Below are positions 36,024 to 44,238 of a stretch of 44,238 bases of DNA, one piece after another. Both the position numbers and the translations under genes were made by a program. The stretch's first letter is position 1; every line of letters starts with the position of its first letter. Source of the DNA: Alphaproteobacteria bacterium. Its GTDB lineage: Bacteria > Pseudomonadota > Alphaproteobacteria > Sphingomonadales > Sphingomonadaceae. The stretch is taken from positions 1 to 44,238 of the forward strand of contig JAHJHL010000197.1 in the NCBI GenBank assembly GCA_018823905.1, read 5' to 3'. The notes under the pieces were generated by a model. That model did not search any database. It had not been told where the DNA came from and saw only the letters and a list, made by a program, of their open reading frames with translations.

Positions 36024-37400
36024 ATGTCGCGATTCGCGACGATCGCCATTGTTGGCCGCCCGAATGTGGGCAAATCGACGCTGTTCAACCGGCTGGTCGG
36101 CAAGCGGCTGGCGCTGGTCGACGACCAGCCCGGGGTGACGCGCGACCGCCGCGAAGGCGACGCCAATCTGCTCGGGCTGGAGTTCCGGATCGTCGATACC
36201 GCGGGTTTCGAGGATCAGGATGCCGCGACCCTGCCCGGACGGATGCGCGTCCAGACCGAAAAGGCGGTGCGCGAGGCCGATGCGGCGCTGTTCATGATCG
36301 ATGGCCGCGCCGGGGTTGTCCCGCTCGACGAGGAAATCGCGCGCTGGCTGCGCAGCGAGGACACGCCGATCATCCTCGTGGTGAACAAGGCCGAGGGCAA
36401 GCAGGGCGAAAACGGTCTGATGGAATCCTATTCGCTCGGCTTCGACAATCCGGTCGCGCTCAGCGCCGAGCATGGCGACGGGATGGTCGACCTGTTCGAC
36501 CTGTTGCGCCCGATCGTCGAGCCGTTCGACGAGATCGAAAAGGAAGTTGCCTCGGCGTCCGACGACGAGGACGCCCCGCTCGGCCCGATGAAGCTGGCGA
36601 TTGTCGGGCGTCCGAACGCGGGCAAATCGACGCTGATCAACCGGATGATCGGCGAAGACCGGCTGATCACCGGACCCGAAGCCGGTATTACCCGCGATTC
36701 GATCCGCGTCGACTGGCAATGGGAAGACGACGGCGAGGTTCACGAGATCCAGCTGTTCGACACCGCCGGGATGCGCAAGCGCGCCAAGGTGCAGGACAAG
36801 CTGGAGAAAATGTCGGTCGCTGACGCGCTGCACGCGGTCGATTTTGCCGAGGTTGTCGTGCTGCTGCTCGACGCGACCAAGGGGCTGGAATCGCAGGATT
36901 TGCATATTGCCGACCGGGTTTTGCAGGAAGGCCGCGCGCTGGTCGTTGCGCTCAACAAATGGGACGTCGCCGAAGAGCCGTCGTCGCTGTTCAACGGTGT
37001 CCGCGCCGCGCTCGAAGACGGGCTGAGCCAGGTCAAGGGCGTGCCGGTGCTCACCATCTCGGGCGCGACGGGCAAGGGGATCGACACGCTGGTCCGCGTC
37101 GCGTTCGAACAGCGCGCGATCTGGACCAACCGCGTCTCGACATCGGCGCTCAATCGCTGGTTCGAACGCGCGGTCGATGCGAATCCGCCGCCAGCTCCCG
37201 GTGGCAAGCGCATCAAGCTGCGCTATATCACGCAGGCACGCACGCGGCCGCCGACTTTCGTCGTGTTCGGGACGCGGACGGACTCGTTACCCGGCAGCTA
37301 TGAGCGCTATCTGGTCAACGGCATGCGCAAGGAACTGGGGTTTCAGGGCGTGCCGGTGCGGCTCAATTTCCGCAATTCGCGCAATCCCTATGACGAATGA
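36024..37400 (+). CDS. der: Ribosome biogenesis GTPase Der (EngA)
   Basis: Double-Era-like GTPase needed for 50S maturation. 458 residues: G domain 1 with GRPNVGKST near residue 9 and NKAEG, a linker, G domain 2 with GRPNAGKST near residue 195, DTAGMRKRA and NKWDV, and a C-terminal KH-like domain (IKLRYITQARTRPPTFVVFG). The start ATG lies one base after the right arm of the 270-bp palindrome, so GAGCAGGG in that arm would have to serve as ribosome-binding site; no alternative upstream site exists outside the element. The ATGA end overlaps tusA-like. Confidence 0.97.
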   Translation: MSRFATIAIVGRPNVGKSTLFNRLVGKRLALVDDQPGVTRDRREGDANLLGLEFRIVDTAGFEDQDAATLPGRMRVQTEKAVREADAALFMIDGRAGVVPLDEEIARWLRSEDTPIILVVNKAEGKQGENGLMESYSLGFDNPVALSAEHGDGMVDLFDLLRPIVEPFDEIEKEVASASDDEDAPLGPMKLAIVGRPNAGKSTLINRMIGEDRLITGPEAGITRDSIRVDWQWEDDGEVHEIQLFDTAGMRKRAKVQDKLEKMSVADALHAVDFAEVVVLLLDATKGLESQDLHIADRVLQEGRALVVALNKWDVAEEPSSLFNGVRAALEDGLSQVKGVPVLTISGATGKGIDTLVRVAFEQRAIWTNRVSTSALNRWFERAVDANPPPAPGGKRIKLRYITQARTRPPTFVVFGTRTDSLPGSYERYLVNGMRKELGFQGVPVRLNFRNSRNPYDE

Positions 37401-37627
37401 CCCAAGCTGAGGGGAAGGCGACGCTCGTGGTCGATGCACGCGGGATGCGCTGCCCCTGGCCCGCGCTGCGGCTGGCGCGCGCGATGCGCGACGCCGCCGA
37501 CGTTTTGCTGATCGCCGACGATCTGCAGGCGGGGCGCGAAGTTACGGCGCTGGCTACCGAACATGGCTGGTTGGTCGAGGCTGAAACCGCGGCGGATGAC
37601 GCGGGCCGCTGGCGCGTGCGCCGCTGA
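37397..37627 (+). CDS. TusA-family sulfurtransferase-like protein
   Basis: 76 residues. VVDARGMRCPWPALRLARAM has the Cys-Pro-x-Pro motif with active Cys19, characteristic of TusA/SirA/YedF persulfide carriers, followed by the typical beta-alpha-beta fold. The start overlaps the der stop in an ATGA junction, so it is translated with Der. Which pathway (tRNA thiolation, molybdenum cofactor, other) it serves cannot be told. Confidence 0.9.
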   Translation: MTQAEGKATLVVDARGMRCPWPALRLARAMRDAADVLLIADDLQAGREVTALATEHGWLVEAETAADDAGRWRVRR

Positions 37628-37736
37628 CCCATATTGGGGCGGCTTTGGTGAGAAGCTGCCCACGTCGTAACGTCTTTTTTACCCAATCTGGGCATGGGTC
37701 GGTTGGGACCACGACCGACTTTGCATACCAAGGGAC

Positions 37737-38147
37737 ATGACATTGGACGAAATCCTGGTCGATTGGGATGAATTCCGCGCCACGCGCACTCAGCTGGGCG
37801 CCGCGTTTGTGCGGATTCTGGGCTATTTTCGCGAAGACGGCACCAAGTCGGTGGCGGCGATCGAAGAGGCGATGCGCGCCCGCGATGCGCGCGGCCTCGT
37901 CATGCCCGCGCACACGCTGAAAAGCGAAGCGCGCCAGTTCGGCGGCGAAAAGCTGGGCGCGGTCGCCGAAGATATCGAAATGTTTGCGCGTCACTGCGTC
38001 GAGAGCCAGATCAGCCCGGAAGAATATCTGCCGCGCGTCGTCGAACTGCGGCGGCTGTTCGACGAAACGCTGGGCGCGCTCGAGCGCGAAGCCAATCCGC
38101 TCGTCCAGCGCCGCCCAGCCGGGTTCGGCCGCGCGGTCGGTTACTAG
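37737..38147 (+). CDS. Histidine phosphotransfer (Hpt) domain protein
   Basis: 136 residues. A single Hpt four-helix domain with PAHTLKSEARQFGGEKLG, where His59 is the phospho-accepting residue; the rest is helices (LYFREDGTKSVAAIEEAM, EEYLPRVVELRRLFDETLGALE regions). Free-standing Hpt proteins relay phosphate between hybrid kinases and response regulators, but no kinase or receiver gene is nearby, so its partners are encoded elsewhere. AAGGGAC precedes the ATG. The end overlaps the convergent DUF418 gene by four bases. Confidence 0.9.
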   Translation: MTLDEILVDWDEFRATRTQLGAAFVRILGYFREDGTKSVAAIEEAMRARDARGLVMPAHTLKSEARQFGGEKLGAVAEDIEMFARHCVESQISPEEYLPRVVELRRLFDETLGALEREANPLVQRRPAGFGRAVGY

Positions 38148-39403
38148 GCCGGAGCTGCCTTCCGCATCGGCTGGAGCTGCCAGCGCGACAGGCTGCGCCA
38201 CAGCCATTCGAGCGGTCCATATTGAAAGCGTTCGAGCCACGGCTTCGACCACAGCAGCATCGCGGCCCACATACCGAAGCAGAACAGGTAGAGCGCAGCG
38301 CGCCCGACGCTGCCGAACAGTCCCAGCCCATAGCCGTAGAAAAACGTTGTCATGACGATCGAGGTGACGAGGTAATTGGTGAACGCCATCCGGCCCGTCG
38401 CGGCCAAACGCGCGCGCGCTGCGTCACTGATAGCCGACTTGATCAGCAGCATGATCAGCGCCGTCCAGCCGACGGTCATCAGGATGTCGAAGGGGATCGA
38501 TAGCGCCATCGAAGCGCCAAAAATCGACACCGCGCCATAGCCCGACTGCATTTGGTATAGCGCCAACGCAACCAGCGGCGGGGTCGCGATCAGGAAACAG
38601 ACGACCGCCCATTTGCGATAGCGCGCGAGTTCCCATTCGCCGGTCAGCATCCGCGATTTGAACAGCGCCATGCCGATCAGCATCAGCCCCATCGTCTCCC
38701 ACATGAACATGCCCAGGAAAAAGAGCGGATCGCTCGCCATTTCACCAGTGCGGTGGCCGAGGATGCTGGCGTAGCTGCCGAGATAGAGCGCGGTTTCCTG
38801 CGCATAAAGCGGCGTCGAAGGCCCCATTTCGGCGTTCATCTGGCGCAGCGCCTCCTGCATCCCCGCCGCCGCCTCGGCGGGCAGCGTTCCGGCCTGCGCC
38901 ATCGACAACATCGCCCACAGGCTTGCTGGAATGCCGATGCCGATGAGGAAAAACGGCAGCGACCAGAGCAGCAATGCTTTGACCGACAGGTTGCGAAACA
39001 GGAACAGCAGCAGCCCGCAAATGGCGTAGAGGAACAAGATGTCGCCGAACCAGATCAGGTAGAAATGGGCGAGGCCGAACAGCGCGAGCCAGAACATCCG
39101 CGAATAATGGGCGCCTGCGGAATTACGCCCGGCCATCGCGGCGCTGTCGATCACGAGCAAGGTGCTCGCGCCAAACAGCAGCGAAAACATCCCGCGCATT
39201 TTGGAATCGACAAAGACAAAGTTGAAGAACCAGGTGGCGAGGTCGAGGTCGCCCGGCGGCCCGCCCGCGGCAGGATTGGAATATGCCGGAAAAGGCAGCG
39301 CAAAGGCAACGATGTTCATCGCCAAAATGCCCATCACCGCAACGCCGCGGATCGCGTCGAGGGAAACGAGGCGGCGGGGCAGAACTGGTTGATCTTCGCG
39401 CAT
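38144..39403 (-). CDS. DUF418-family multi-pass membrane protein
   Basis: 419 residues with about ten hydrophobic helices. The N-terminal RLVSLDAIRGVAVMGILAMNI is the typical opening of DUF418 proteins (YeiB-like, distantly related to membrane acyltransferases); RMAFTNYLVTSIVMTTFFYGYGLGLFG near the C-terminus (partially quoted) is the DUF418 domain proper. I choose ATG 39403 because GGAGAG stands 5 bases upstream; ATG 39415 is possible. It lies 28 bases downstream of the nitroreductase gene on the same strand. Function unknown. Confidence 0.9.
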   Translation of the reverse strand: MREDQPVLPRRLVSLDAIRGVAVMGILAMNIVAFALPFPAYSNPAAGGPPGDLDLATWFFNFVFVDSKMRGMFSLLFGASTLLVIDSAAMAGRNSAGAHYSRMFWLALFGLAHFYLIWFGDILFLYAICGLLLFLFRNLSVKALLLWSLPFFLIGIGIPASLWAMLSMAQAGTLPAEAAAGMQEALRQMNAEMGPSTPLYAQETALYLGSYASILGHRTGEMASDPLFFLGMFMWETMGLMLIGMALFKSRMLTGEWELARYRKWAVVCFLIATPPLVALALYQMQSGYGAVSIFGASMALSIPFDILMTVGWTALIMLLIKSAISDAARARLAATGRMAFTNYLVTSIVMTTFFYGYGLGLFGSVGRAALYLFCFGMWAAMLLWSKPWLERFQYGPLEWLWRSLSRWQLQPMRKAAPA

Positions 39404-39431
39404 GCCGCTCTCCATCTGTATTATTTCTATA

Positions 39432-40106
39432 CTACAGCCACGACGTGATCTGGTCGAGCGGCTTTTTACGTGTCGCATAAACCGGAACCGTCGCGTCGGG
39501 CGCAGGGTGGCCGGTGACGATCAGCATCAATGGCTTCTCGTCGGTCGGGCGCCCGCATATCTCGCGCAAAAAGCCCATCGGCGACGGCGTATGGGTCAAT
39601 GTCGCCAGCCCGGCACTGTGGAGCGCGGTGAGCAGCAGGCCGCTGGCGATGCCGACACTTTCGGTGACATAGTAATTCTGGCGCGTGTCACCCGGTTCAA
39701 TGCCGCCGCGACGCTGCCCGAACACAACGATCAACCATGGCGCGACGTCCAGAAAGCGCTTGTCCTCGTCGGTGCCGAGCGGCGCCAACGCCTCCAGCCA
39801 CTCCTGCCCGGCGCGGCTCGCGTAGAATTCGCGTTCCTCCTTTTCGGCAGCGACGCGGATGCGATGCTTGATGTCGGGCGAAGCGATCGCGGCGAAATGC
39901 CAGGGCTGGTGGTTCGCGCCGCTGGGCGCAGTCCCGGCGGCGGCGATGGCTGCTTCGATCACCGCGCGCGGTACCGGGGTGTCGGCAAACATCCGGCACG
40001 TCCGCCGGGTCGCGACATGATCGCGAAACGTCTCCGCCGCGGCGATGCGCTCCGCGTCGGTGATCGCGGGCAGCGCGGTGTAGGGGATGGTGGCGTGCGG
40101 CTTCAT
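39432..40106 (-). CDS. Nitroreductase-family FMN oxidoreductase
   Basis: 224 residues. RRTCRMFADTPVPRAVIEAAI and GTAPSGANHQPWHF are the FMN-binding signatures, followed by NYYVTESVGIASGLLLTALH and a C-terminal KPLDQI. The GANHQPW wording resembles iodotyrosine-deiodinase-like and other small-molecule reductases more than E. coli NfsB. Substrate unknown. Divergent from the Coq4-family gene across a 113-base gap with a regulatory dyad, and followed by the DUF418 gene. Confidence 0.92.
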   Translation of the reverse strand: MKPHATIPYTALPAITDAERIAAAETFRDHVATRRTCRMFADTPVPRAVIEAAIAAAGTAPSGANHQPWHFAAIASPDIKHRIRVAAEKEEREFYASRAGQEWLEALAPLGTDEDKRFLDVAPWLIVVFGQRRGGIEPGDTRQNYYVTESVGIASGLLLTALHSAGLATLTHTPSPMGFLREICGRPTDEKPLMLIVTGHPAPDATVPVYATRKKPLDQITSWL

Positions 40107-40159
40107 GGCGCCGGTCTATCGTGGATGCGAAAATCGCGCCAGCTTCCGTTTACCGACTA

Positions 40160-40190
40160 TTGACATCTATGTCAGTAATGCTATCTGACA
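40160..40190. promoter_or_regulatory. Promoter/operator between nitroreductase and Coq4-family genes
   Basis: TGACATCTATGTCA (40161-40174) is a perfect 6+6 dyad; TGTCAGTAATGCTATCTGACA extends the symmetry (TGTCA / TGACA). TTGACA (40160-40165) with TATCTG 16 bases later can serve as promoter for the gene at 40220. The left part matches the tetR promoter region 21346-21364 at 15 of 19 positions. Confidence 0.55.
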
Positions 40191-40219
40191 ATCCACAACC
40201 GATTCTATCGAGAACCACC

Positions 40220-41002
40220 ATGACCCCGACCATCTTCTCCCATCCCGACCGCAAAATGCCGACCTTTCGTCCGTTCAAGGCGCTGTCGCATTTTCGCAAG
40301 CTGATCAAGGACAAGGAAGACACCGAACAGGTGTTCCACATCTTCGAAAGCCTGCCGCGCAAGGGGTTCATGGACGACGCGCGCGCCTTCGTCGAAAGCG
40401 AAAAGGGCCGCCAGTTGATGGCGAGTGAACCTTATCTGCCCGATATGCTCGACGATCATGCGTGGATCGATGAACTGCCCGAGGGCAGCGTCGGCCACGC
40501 CTATGTCACCTTCATGCGCCGCGAAGGGCTGTCGGCGGCGGGCCTCGTCGCCGAGGCCGACAAGATGGGCCGCCCCAAGTTCGACGACCAAGTGCAATGG
40601 TACGCCAACCGCCTGCGTGACACGCACGACCTGTTCCACATCCTGACCGGCTATGGCCGCGACGCGCTGGGCGAACAGTGCGTGCTCGGCTTTACCTATG
40701 GCCAGACGGGCAATTACGGCAATTTCTTCATCGCCTATGCTGGCGGTTACGAAGTGAAGCGCGGCGTGAAAGCCGACGCCCCGGTGTTCGGCGCGATCCG
40801 TCAGGGTCAGCGCAACGGCAAGGCGTCGCAGGCGATCATCGAACAGGACATCCGCGCCTTGCTCGCCGAGCCGCTCGACGCGGCGCGCGCGCGGCTGGGG
40901 ATTGCCGAACCAACGCTGTATCAGGAAGCACACCGCGCGTACCGTAGCCGCGGGATCGATCCGTATAATTTCCTGGCGTCACAACAGGCGGTGGCGGCCT
41001 GA
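40220..41002 (+). CDS. Coq4-family protein
   Basis: 260 residues with the zinc motif of Coq4: His136-Asp137-x2-His140 and Glu152 (RDTHDLFHILTGYGRDALGE), i.e. HDxxH-x11-E. In eukaryotes Coq4 is needed for ubiquinone biosynthesis; alphaproteobacterial homologues are thought to act in the same pathway. The remaining domain fits (PEGSVGHAYVTFMRREGL, GFTYGQTGNYGNFFIAYAGG regions). ATG 40220 is chosen because the open frame upstream crosses the operator. No other ubi/coq gene lies nearby. Confidence 0.9.
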   Translation: MTPTIFSHPDRKMPTFRPFKALSHFRKLIKDKEDTEQVFHIFESLPRKGFMDDARAFVESEKGRQLMASEPYLPDMLDDHAWIDELPEGSVGHAYVTFMRREGLSAAGLVAEADKMGRPKFDDQVQWYANRLRDTHDLFHILTGYGRDALGEQCVLGFTYGQTGNYGNFFIAYAGGYEVKRGVKADAPVFGAIRQGQRNGKASQAIIEQDIRALLAEPLDAARARLGIAEPTLYQEAHRAYRSRGIDPYNFLASQQAVAA

Positions 41003-41011
41003 CCGCTTAAT

Positions 41012-41143
41012 TCCTCCCTGTGGCGAAGCCATGGGGAGGTGGCAGTCCGAAGGACTGACGGAGGGGCTATCGCGCCACCGTCGCCGCCCCTCCACCACCG
41101 CTTCGCGGCGGTCCCCCTCCCCATCGCTACGCGACAGGGAGGA
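41012..41143. repeat. Long intergenic inverted repeat, family B copy 2
   Basis: TCCTCCCTGT (41012-41021) and ACAGGGAGGA (41134-41143) are perfect inverted ends. Read on the minus strand it follows the same block order as 23620-23752 (GGGGAGGGGGACCGC, GAAGCGGTGG, CCCCTCCGTCAG, CTGCCACCTCCCC), so both are one repeat family. Between convergent Coq4-family and DUF72 genes. Confidence 0.78.
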
Positions 41144-41144
41144 T

Positions 41145-41882
41145 CTATTTTAGCTTGGCGATCAGCGCCTGCGCCGCGGCCGGATTGCGGACTTTCGCGC
41201 CCGAAATGAAGAATAGGAACACATCGCGGTCGCCCTTGGCCCAATCGCGTGCTTGCGTGGCCCAATGGTCGAGCGCCGTGTCGTCATAGCCGGTTTCGAC
41301 GTCCTCCTGCGACCGCTGCAATCGCGCGTAGGTGAAGTCGGCGGTCTGTTCGTCGATGCACGGAAATTCGTCGCTGTCGGCATAGACGATCGCCATGTTC
41401 CGCTCGCGAACCATGGCGACGAACGCCGGGTCGCGGAAGCTTTCGTGCCGCACCTCGATCGCGTGGCGCAGCGGCAGGCCGTCCAGCGTATCGGGCAGCA
41501 GGTCGAGGAAGCCCGCGAAATCGTCGCGCTCGAATTTCTTGGTCGCCATGAACTGCCAGTGGATCGGGCTGAGCCGGTCGCCGAGCCGCGTGAGTCCTTG
41601 CGTCAGGAATTTCTCGATCGATCCGGCGCCATCGGCGAGGGTCTTGCGGTTTGTGGTGAAGCGTGACGCCTTGACGCTGAATTTGAAGCCGTCGGGGACC
41701 GACGCCGCCCAATTGGCGAAGCTCTCGGGCTTCTGGCTGCCATAATAGGTGCCGTTGATCTCGATGCCGGTGAGGTGCTGTCCGGCATATTCGAGCTCGC
41801 GCTTTTGCGGATGCTTGGGCGGATAGAAGGTGCCGCGCCAGGGTTCGAAGGTCCAGCCGCCGATGCCGATATGGATGCTCAT
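41145..41882 (-). CDS. DUF72-family protein (YecE-like)
   Basis: 245 residues, TIM-barrel DUF72. GIGGWTFEPWRGTFYPP is the standard N-terminus, followed by YAGQHLTGIEINGTYYGSQK, FSVKASRFTTN, IHWQFMATKKF, LRHAIEVRHESF and a late YARLQRSQ. The family has no proven activity. The stop lies immediately after a repeat element, and the gene is on the same strand as purL with a 128-base gap containing another repeat. Confidence 0.93.
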   Translation of the reverse strand: MSIHIGIGGWTFEPWRGTFYPPKHPQKRELEYAGQHLTGIEINGTYYGSQKPESFANWAASVPDGFKFSVKASRFTTNRKTLADGAGSIEKFLTQGLTRLGDRLSPIHWQFMATKKFERDDFAGFLDLLPDTLDGLPLRHAIEVRHESFRDPAFVAMVRERNMAIVYADSDEFPCIDEQTADFTYARLQRSQEDVETGYDDTALDHWATQARDWAKGDRDVFLFFISGAKVRNPAAAQALIAKLK

Positions 41883-41913
41883 GGATTCACCCCTCCCTCC
41901 GAAAGCCCCGCCT

Positions 41914-42008
41914 CGTCATTGCGAGGAGCCGAAGGCGACGCGGCGATCTCCAGCTATCGTCCCGAATGGGCGGGGACTGGAGATTGCTTCGCTACGCTCG
42001 CAATGACG
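41914..42008. repeat. Inverted repeat of the CGTCATTGCGAG type
   Basis: CGTCATTGCGAG (41914-41925) is inverted at CTCGCAATGACG (41997-42008), and GATCTCCAG at 41945 pairs with CTGGAGAT near 41977. This CGTCATTGCGAGCG...AGCAATC palindrome is one of the commonest intergenic repeats in sphingomonads. It ends two bases before the purL stop codon, between the purL and DUF72 genes. Confidence 0.85.
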
Positions 42009-42010
42009 AT

Positions 42011-44238
42011 TTAGGCCAGCGCCGCATCGGCACCCATCAACGCCGGGAAGAAGCCTTCATGCGCTTCGCGCAGTTCCGCGAGCGTCACCTCATGGTCGCT
42101 ATCGGGCAGCTCGAACACGATGCGGTCCTTGATCGTGCGACCGACCGGATCGACCGGCACATCGGCGCGTCCCGCGGCGTCGAGGAAGTCGGCGAGGCAG
42201 GTGTCGCAAACGGTGACGAGATACAGCCCCTGATCCTCACCGAAGAAGCTTTCGGCGACGCCGAAGGGCTGTTCTTCGCTCACCAGCACGCCGATGTTCG
42301 ATTTCAGCGCCATTTCGGCGAGCGTGACCGCGATGCCGCCGTCCGACACGTCGTGGCAAGCAGTGATCCACCCGGCGTTGATTGCGTGGCGGATGAAATC
42401 GCCGGTGCGCTTTTCGCAGCGCAGGTTCACCTCGGGCGGCGGGCCTTCCTCGCGGCCGTGGATTTCGCGCAGCCAGATCGACTGGCCGAGATGCCCGGCG
42501 CGTTCGCCGACCGCGAGCACGATGTCGCCGGTGCGCTTGAAGCCGATGCCGACCGCCTTGTTCAAATCCTCGATCACGCCGACGCCGCCGATCGCGGGGG
42601 TCGGCAGGATTGCGCTGCCGCCGCCGGTTGCCTTGCTCTCGTTATAGAGGCTGACATTGCCCGACACGATCGGATAGTCGAGCGCGCGGCGGGCCTGCGC
42701 CATGCCGTCGAGACAGCCGACGATCTGGCCCATGATTTCGGGACGCTGCGGGTTGGCGAAGTTCAGGCAGTTGGTGATCGCGAGCGGGGTCGCGCCGACC
42801 GCGCTGATGTTGCGCCAGGTTTCGGCGACCGCCTGTTTGCCGCCCTCGACCGGGTCGGCGTAGCAATAGCGCGGGGTGCAATCGGTGGTCATCGCGAGTG
42901 CGCGGTTGGTGCCGTGGATGCGGACCAGCGCGGCGTCGCCGCCGATCTGCACGGTGTCGCCGCCGACCTGGCTGTCATATTGTTCCCAGATCCAGCGGCG
43001 GCTGGCGATGTCGGGGGTACCCATCAGCGTCTTGAGGTCCGCCGCGACGTCGGTGGTTTCGGGAACGTTGGTCAGCGCGGGCTGCTTCGGGGTCGGAACA
43101 TGCGGCCGGTCATACAGCGGCGCGTCGTCGGCGAGCGGGCCGAGCGGGATGTCGCAGACGATCTCGCCATGATGTTCCAGCACCATGCGGCCGGTGTCGG
43201 TGACGGTGCCGATGACCGCGAAGTCGAGTTCCCATTTGTGGAAGATCGCGGCGGCGAAATCTTCGCGGCCGGGCTTCAGCACCATCAACATGCGTTCCTG
43301 CGATTCGGACAGCATCATCTCATACGCGGTCATGCCGGTTTCGCGCTGCGGCACATCGTCCATCTTGAGGTGGAGCCCGACGCCGCCCTTCGATGCCATT
43401 TCGACTGACGAGCTGGTGAGGCCCGCGGCGCCCATGTCCTGGATCGCGACGATCGCGTCCGACGCCATCAACTCGAGGCACGCCTCGATCAGCAATTTTT
43501 CGGTGAAGGGGTCGCCAACCTGCACCGTCGGGCGCTTTTCCTCGGCGTCCTCGCCGAAGTCGGCCGATGCCATCGTCGCGCCGTGGATGCCGTCGCGGCC
43601 GGTTTTCGATCCGACATAGACGATCGGATTGCCGATGCCGCTGGCGGCCGAATAGAAAATCTTGTCCTGTTCGGCGATGCCCACGGTCATCGCGTTGACC
43701 AGGATATTGCCGTCATAGGCGGGATGGAAATTGACCTCGCCGCCAACCGTCGGCACGCCGACGCAATTGCCATAGCCGCCGATGCCGCGCACGACGCCCG
43801 AGATCAGATGCTTCATCTTGGGATGATCGGGGCGGCCGAAGCGCAGCGCGTTGAGGTTTGCGACCGGGCGCGCGCCCATCGTGAACACGTCGCGCAGGAT
43901 GCCGCCGACCCCGGTCGCGGCGCCCTGATAGGGTTCGATATACGACGGGTGGTTGTGGCTCTCCATCTTGAAGATCGCGGCGAGCTTCTTGCCGCCTTCG
44001 CCTTCACCGATGTCGATCACGCCGGCATTCTCGCCGGGGCCGCAGATCACCCACGGCGCCTCGGTCGGCAGTTTTTTGAGATGAAGGCGCGAGCTTTTGT
44101 AGCTGCAATGCTCGGACCACATGACCGAGAAGATGCCGAGTTCGACCAGATTGGGCTCGCGCCCGATAGCGTGCAGGACGCGCTCATATTCTTCCGGCGA
44201 CAGGCCGTGGTCGGCGACGACCTGCGGGGTGATGACGG
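42011..44238 (-). CDS. purL: Phosphoribosylformylglycinamidine synthase subunit PurL, N-terminus outside window
   Basis: Small-type PurL of purine synthesis, working with PurQ and PurS to convert FGAR to FGAM. The frame stays open to the right edge (44238), so the start lies outside; the first Met inside the window (44122, [10 protein letters not shown]) is internal since the upstream residues ([25 protein letters not shown], partly) are the conserved N-terminal region. Signature segments: [10 protein letters not shown] (catalytic-loop His), [21 protein letters not shown] (in part), [21 protein letters not shown] in the first half, and [10 protein letters not shown] and YNES in the second. 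About 742 residues are present; a normal alphaproteobacterial PurL is only slightly longer. Confidence 0.97.
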   Translation of the reverse strand, partial: VITPQVVADHGLSPEEYERVLHAIGREPNLVELGIFSVMWSEHCSYKSSRLHLKKLPTEAPWVICGPGENAGVIDIGEGEGGKKLAAIFKMESHNHPSYIEPYQGAATGVGGILRDVFTMGARPVANLNALRFGRPDHPKMKHLISGVVRGIGGYGNCVGVPTVGGEVNFHPAYDGNILVNAMTVGIAEQDKIFYSAASGIGNPIVYVGSKTGRDGIHGATMASADFGEDAEEKRPTVQVGDPFTEKLLIEACLELMASDAIVAIQDMGAAGLTSSSVEMASKGGVGLHLKMDDVPQRETGMTAYEMMLSESQERMLMVLKPGREDFAAAIFHKWELDFAVIGTVTDTGRMVLEHHGEIVCDIPLGPLADDAPLYDRPHVPTPKQPALTNVPETTDVAADLKTLMGTPDIASRRWIWEQYDSQVGGDTVQIGGDAALVRIHGTNRALAMTTDCTPRYCYADPVEGGKQAVAETWRNISAVGATPLAITNCLNFANPQRPEIMGQIVGCLDGMAQARRALDYPIVSGNVSLYNESKATGGGSAILPTPAIGGVGVIEDLNKAVGIGFKRTGDIVLAVGERAGHLGQSIWLREIHGREEGPPPEVNLRCEKRTGDFIRHAINAGWITACHDVSDGGIAVTLAEMALKSNIGVLVSEEQPFGVAESFFGEDQGLYLVTVCDTCLADFLDAAGRADVPVDPVGRTIKDRIVFELPDSDHEVTLAELREAHEGFFPALMGADAALA

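Noticed and set aside
35740-36030. Target-site duplication flanking the 270-bp element
   Set aside because: Flanks share only AT dinucleotide-level similarity; insufficient to claim transposition.
41966-43408. 480-codon open frame antisense to purL
   Set aside because: purL is unambiguous; antisense translation is low-complexity.

Overview
The window is a high-GC chromosomal segment of an alphaproteobacterium, most likely Sphingomonadaceae and probably close to Sphingopyxis. This is inferred from three things: the TCA-cycle gene order mdh - sucD - sucA - sucB - lpd, protein wording typical of sphingomonads, and the many short palindromic intergenic elements characteristic of these genomes (for example CGTCATTGCGAG..., CGAGCGAAGTCGAG..., CCCCTCCCGC-GCGGGAGGGG). 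No rRNA, tRNA, CRISPR array, prophage or complete insertion sequence is visible. Nearly all genes are ordinary core genes, so this is not an accessory island.

Layout. 1-2245: end of the succinate dehydrogenase operon (sdhB), translationally coupled to a hot-dog thioesterase and a ZapE/AFG1 ATPase. 2198-3241: convergent polysaccharide-deacetylase-like gene. 3554-12782: central carbon block of mdh, a coupled exported protein, sucD, sucA, sucB, lpd, a small CxxC protein and a TRIC-type channel; sucC is not here. 12850-20687: alpha/beta hydrolase, then on the minus strand sppA, an SDR-type dehydratase, proB, a MipA/OmpV outer-membrane protein and obgE, then a DUF2383-type four-helix protein on the plus strand. 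20753-23619: TetR regulator divergent from a PF10118 hydrolase, then a Rossmann-like protein and a GNAT acetyltransferase. 23760-27723: NfeD/SPFH pair, CoA-ester lyase, M28 peptidase. 27765-31542: class II DAHP synthase, a membrane-anchored cyclic-nucleotide-binding-like protein, a YffB/ArsC protein and a lipoprotein glycerophosphodiesterase. 31848-34375: XRE regulator plus four-TM protein, panB, YfgM-like protein. 34377-38147: bamB, a 270-bp nested palindrome, der, tusA-like, Hpt protein. 38144-44238: DUF418 protein, nitroreductase, Coq4-family protein, DUF72 protein and purL, which runs off the right edge.

How genes work together. sdhB, mdh, sucD and the complete 2-oxoglutarate dehydrogenase complex (sucA E1, sucB E2, lpd E3) cover the path from 2-oxoglutarate to oxaloacetate apart from fumarase and SucC. 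YfgM-like protein and BamB lie together as envelope assembly factors next to Der, an order known in other proteobacteria. SPFH plus NfeD is a standard membrane-microdomain pair.

The most unusual structure is non-coding: between bamB and der is a 270-bp element with perfect 34-bp inverted termini enclosing two further hairpins, a predicted three-way junction whose right terminus ends one base before the der start codon. Other points of interest are a near-consensus promoter overlapping the tetR start codon, with a related motif upstream of the Coq4-family gene; a 43-bp dyad in front of the XRE/membrane-protein cassette; and a three-TM protein with a degenerate cyclic-nucleotide-binding domain resembling Popeye-domain architecture.
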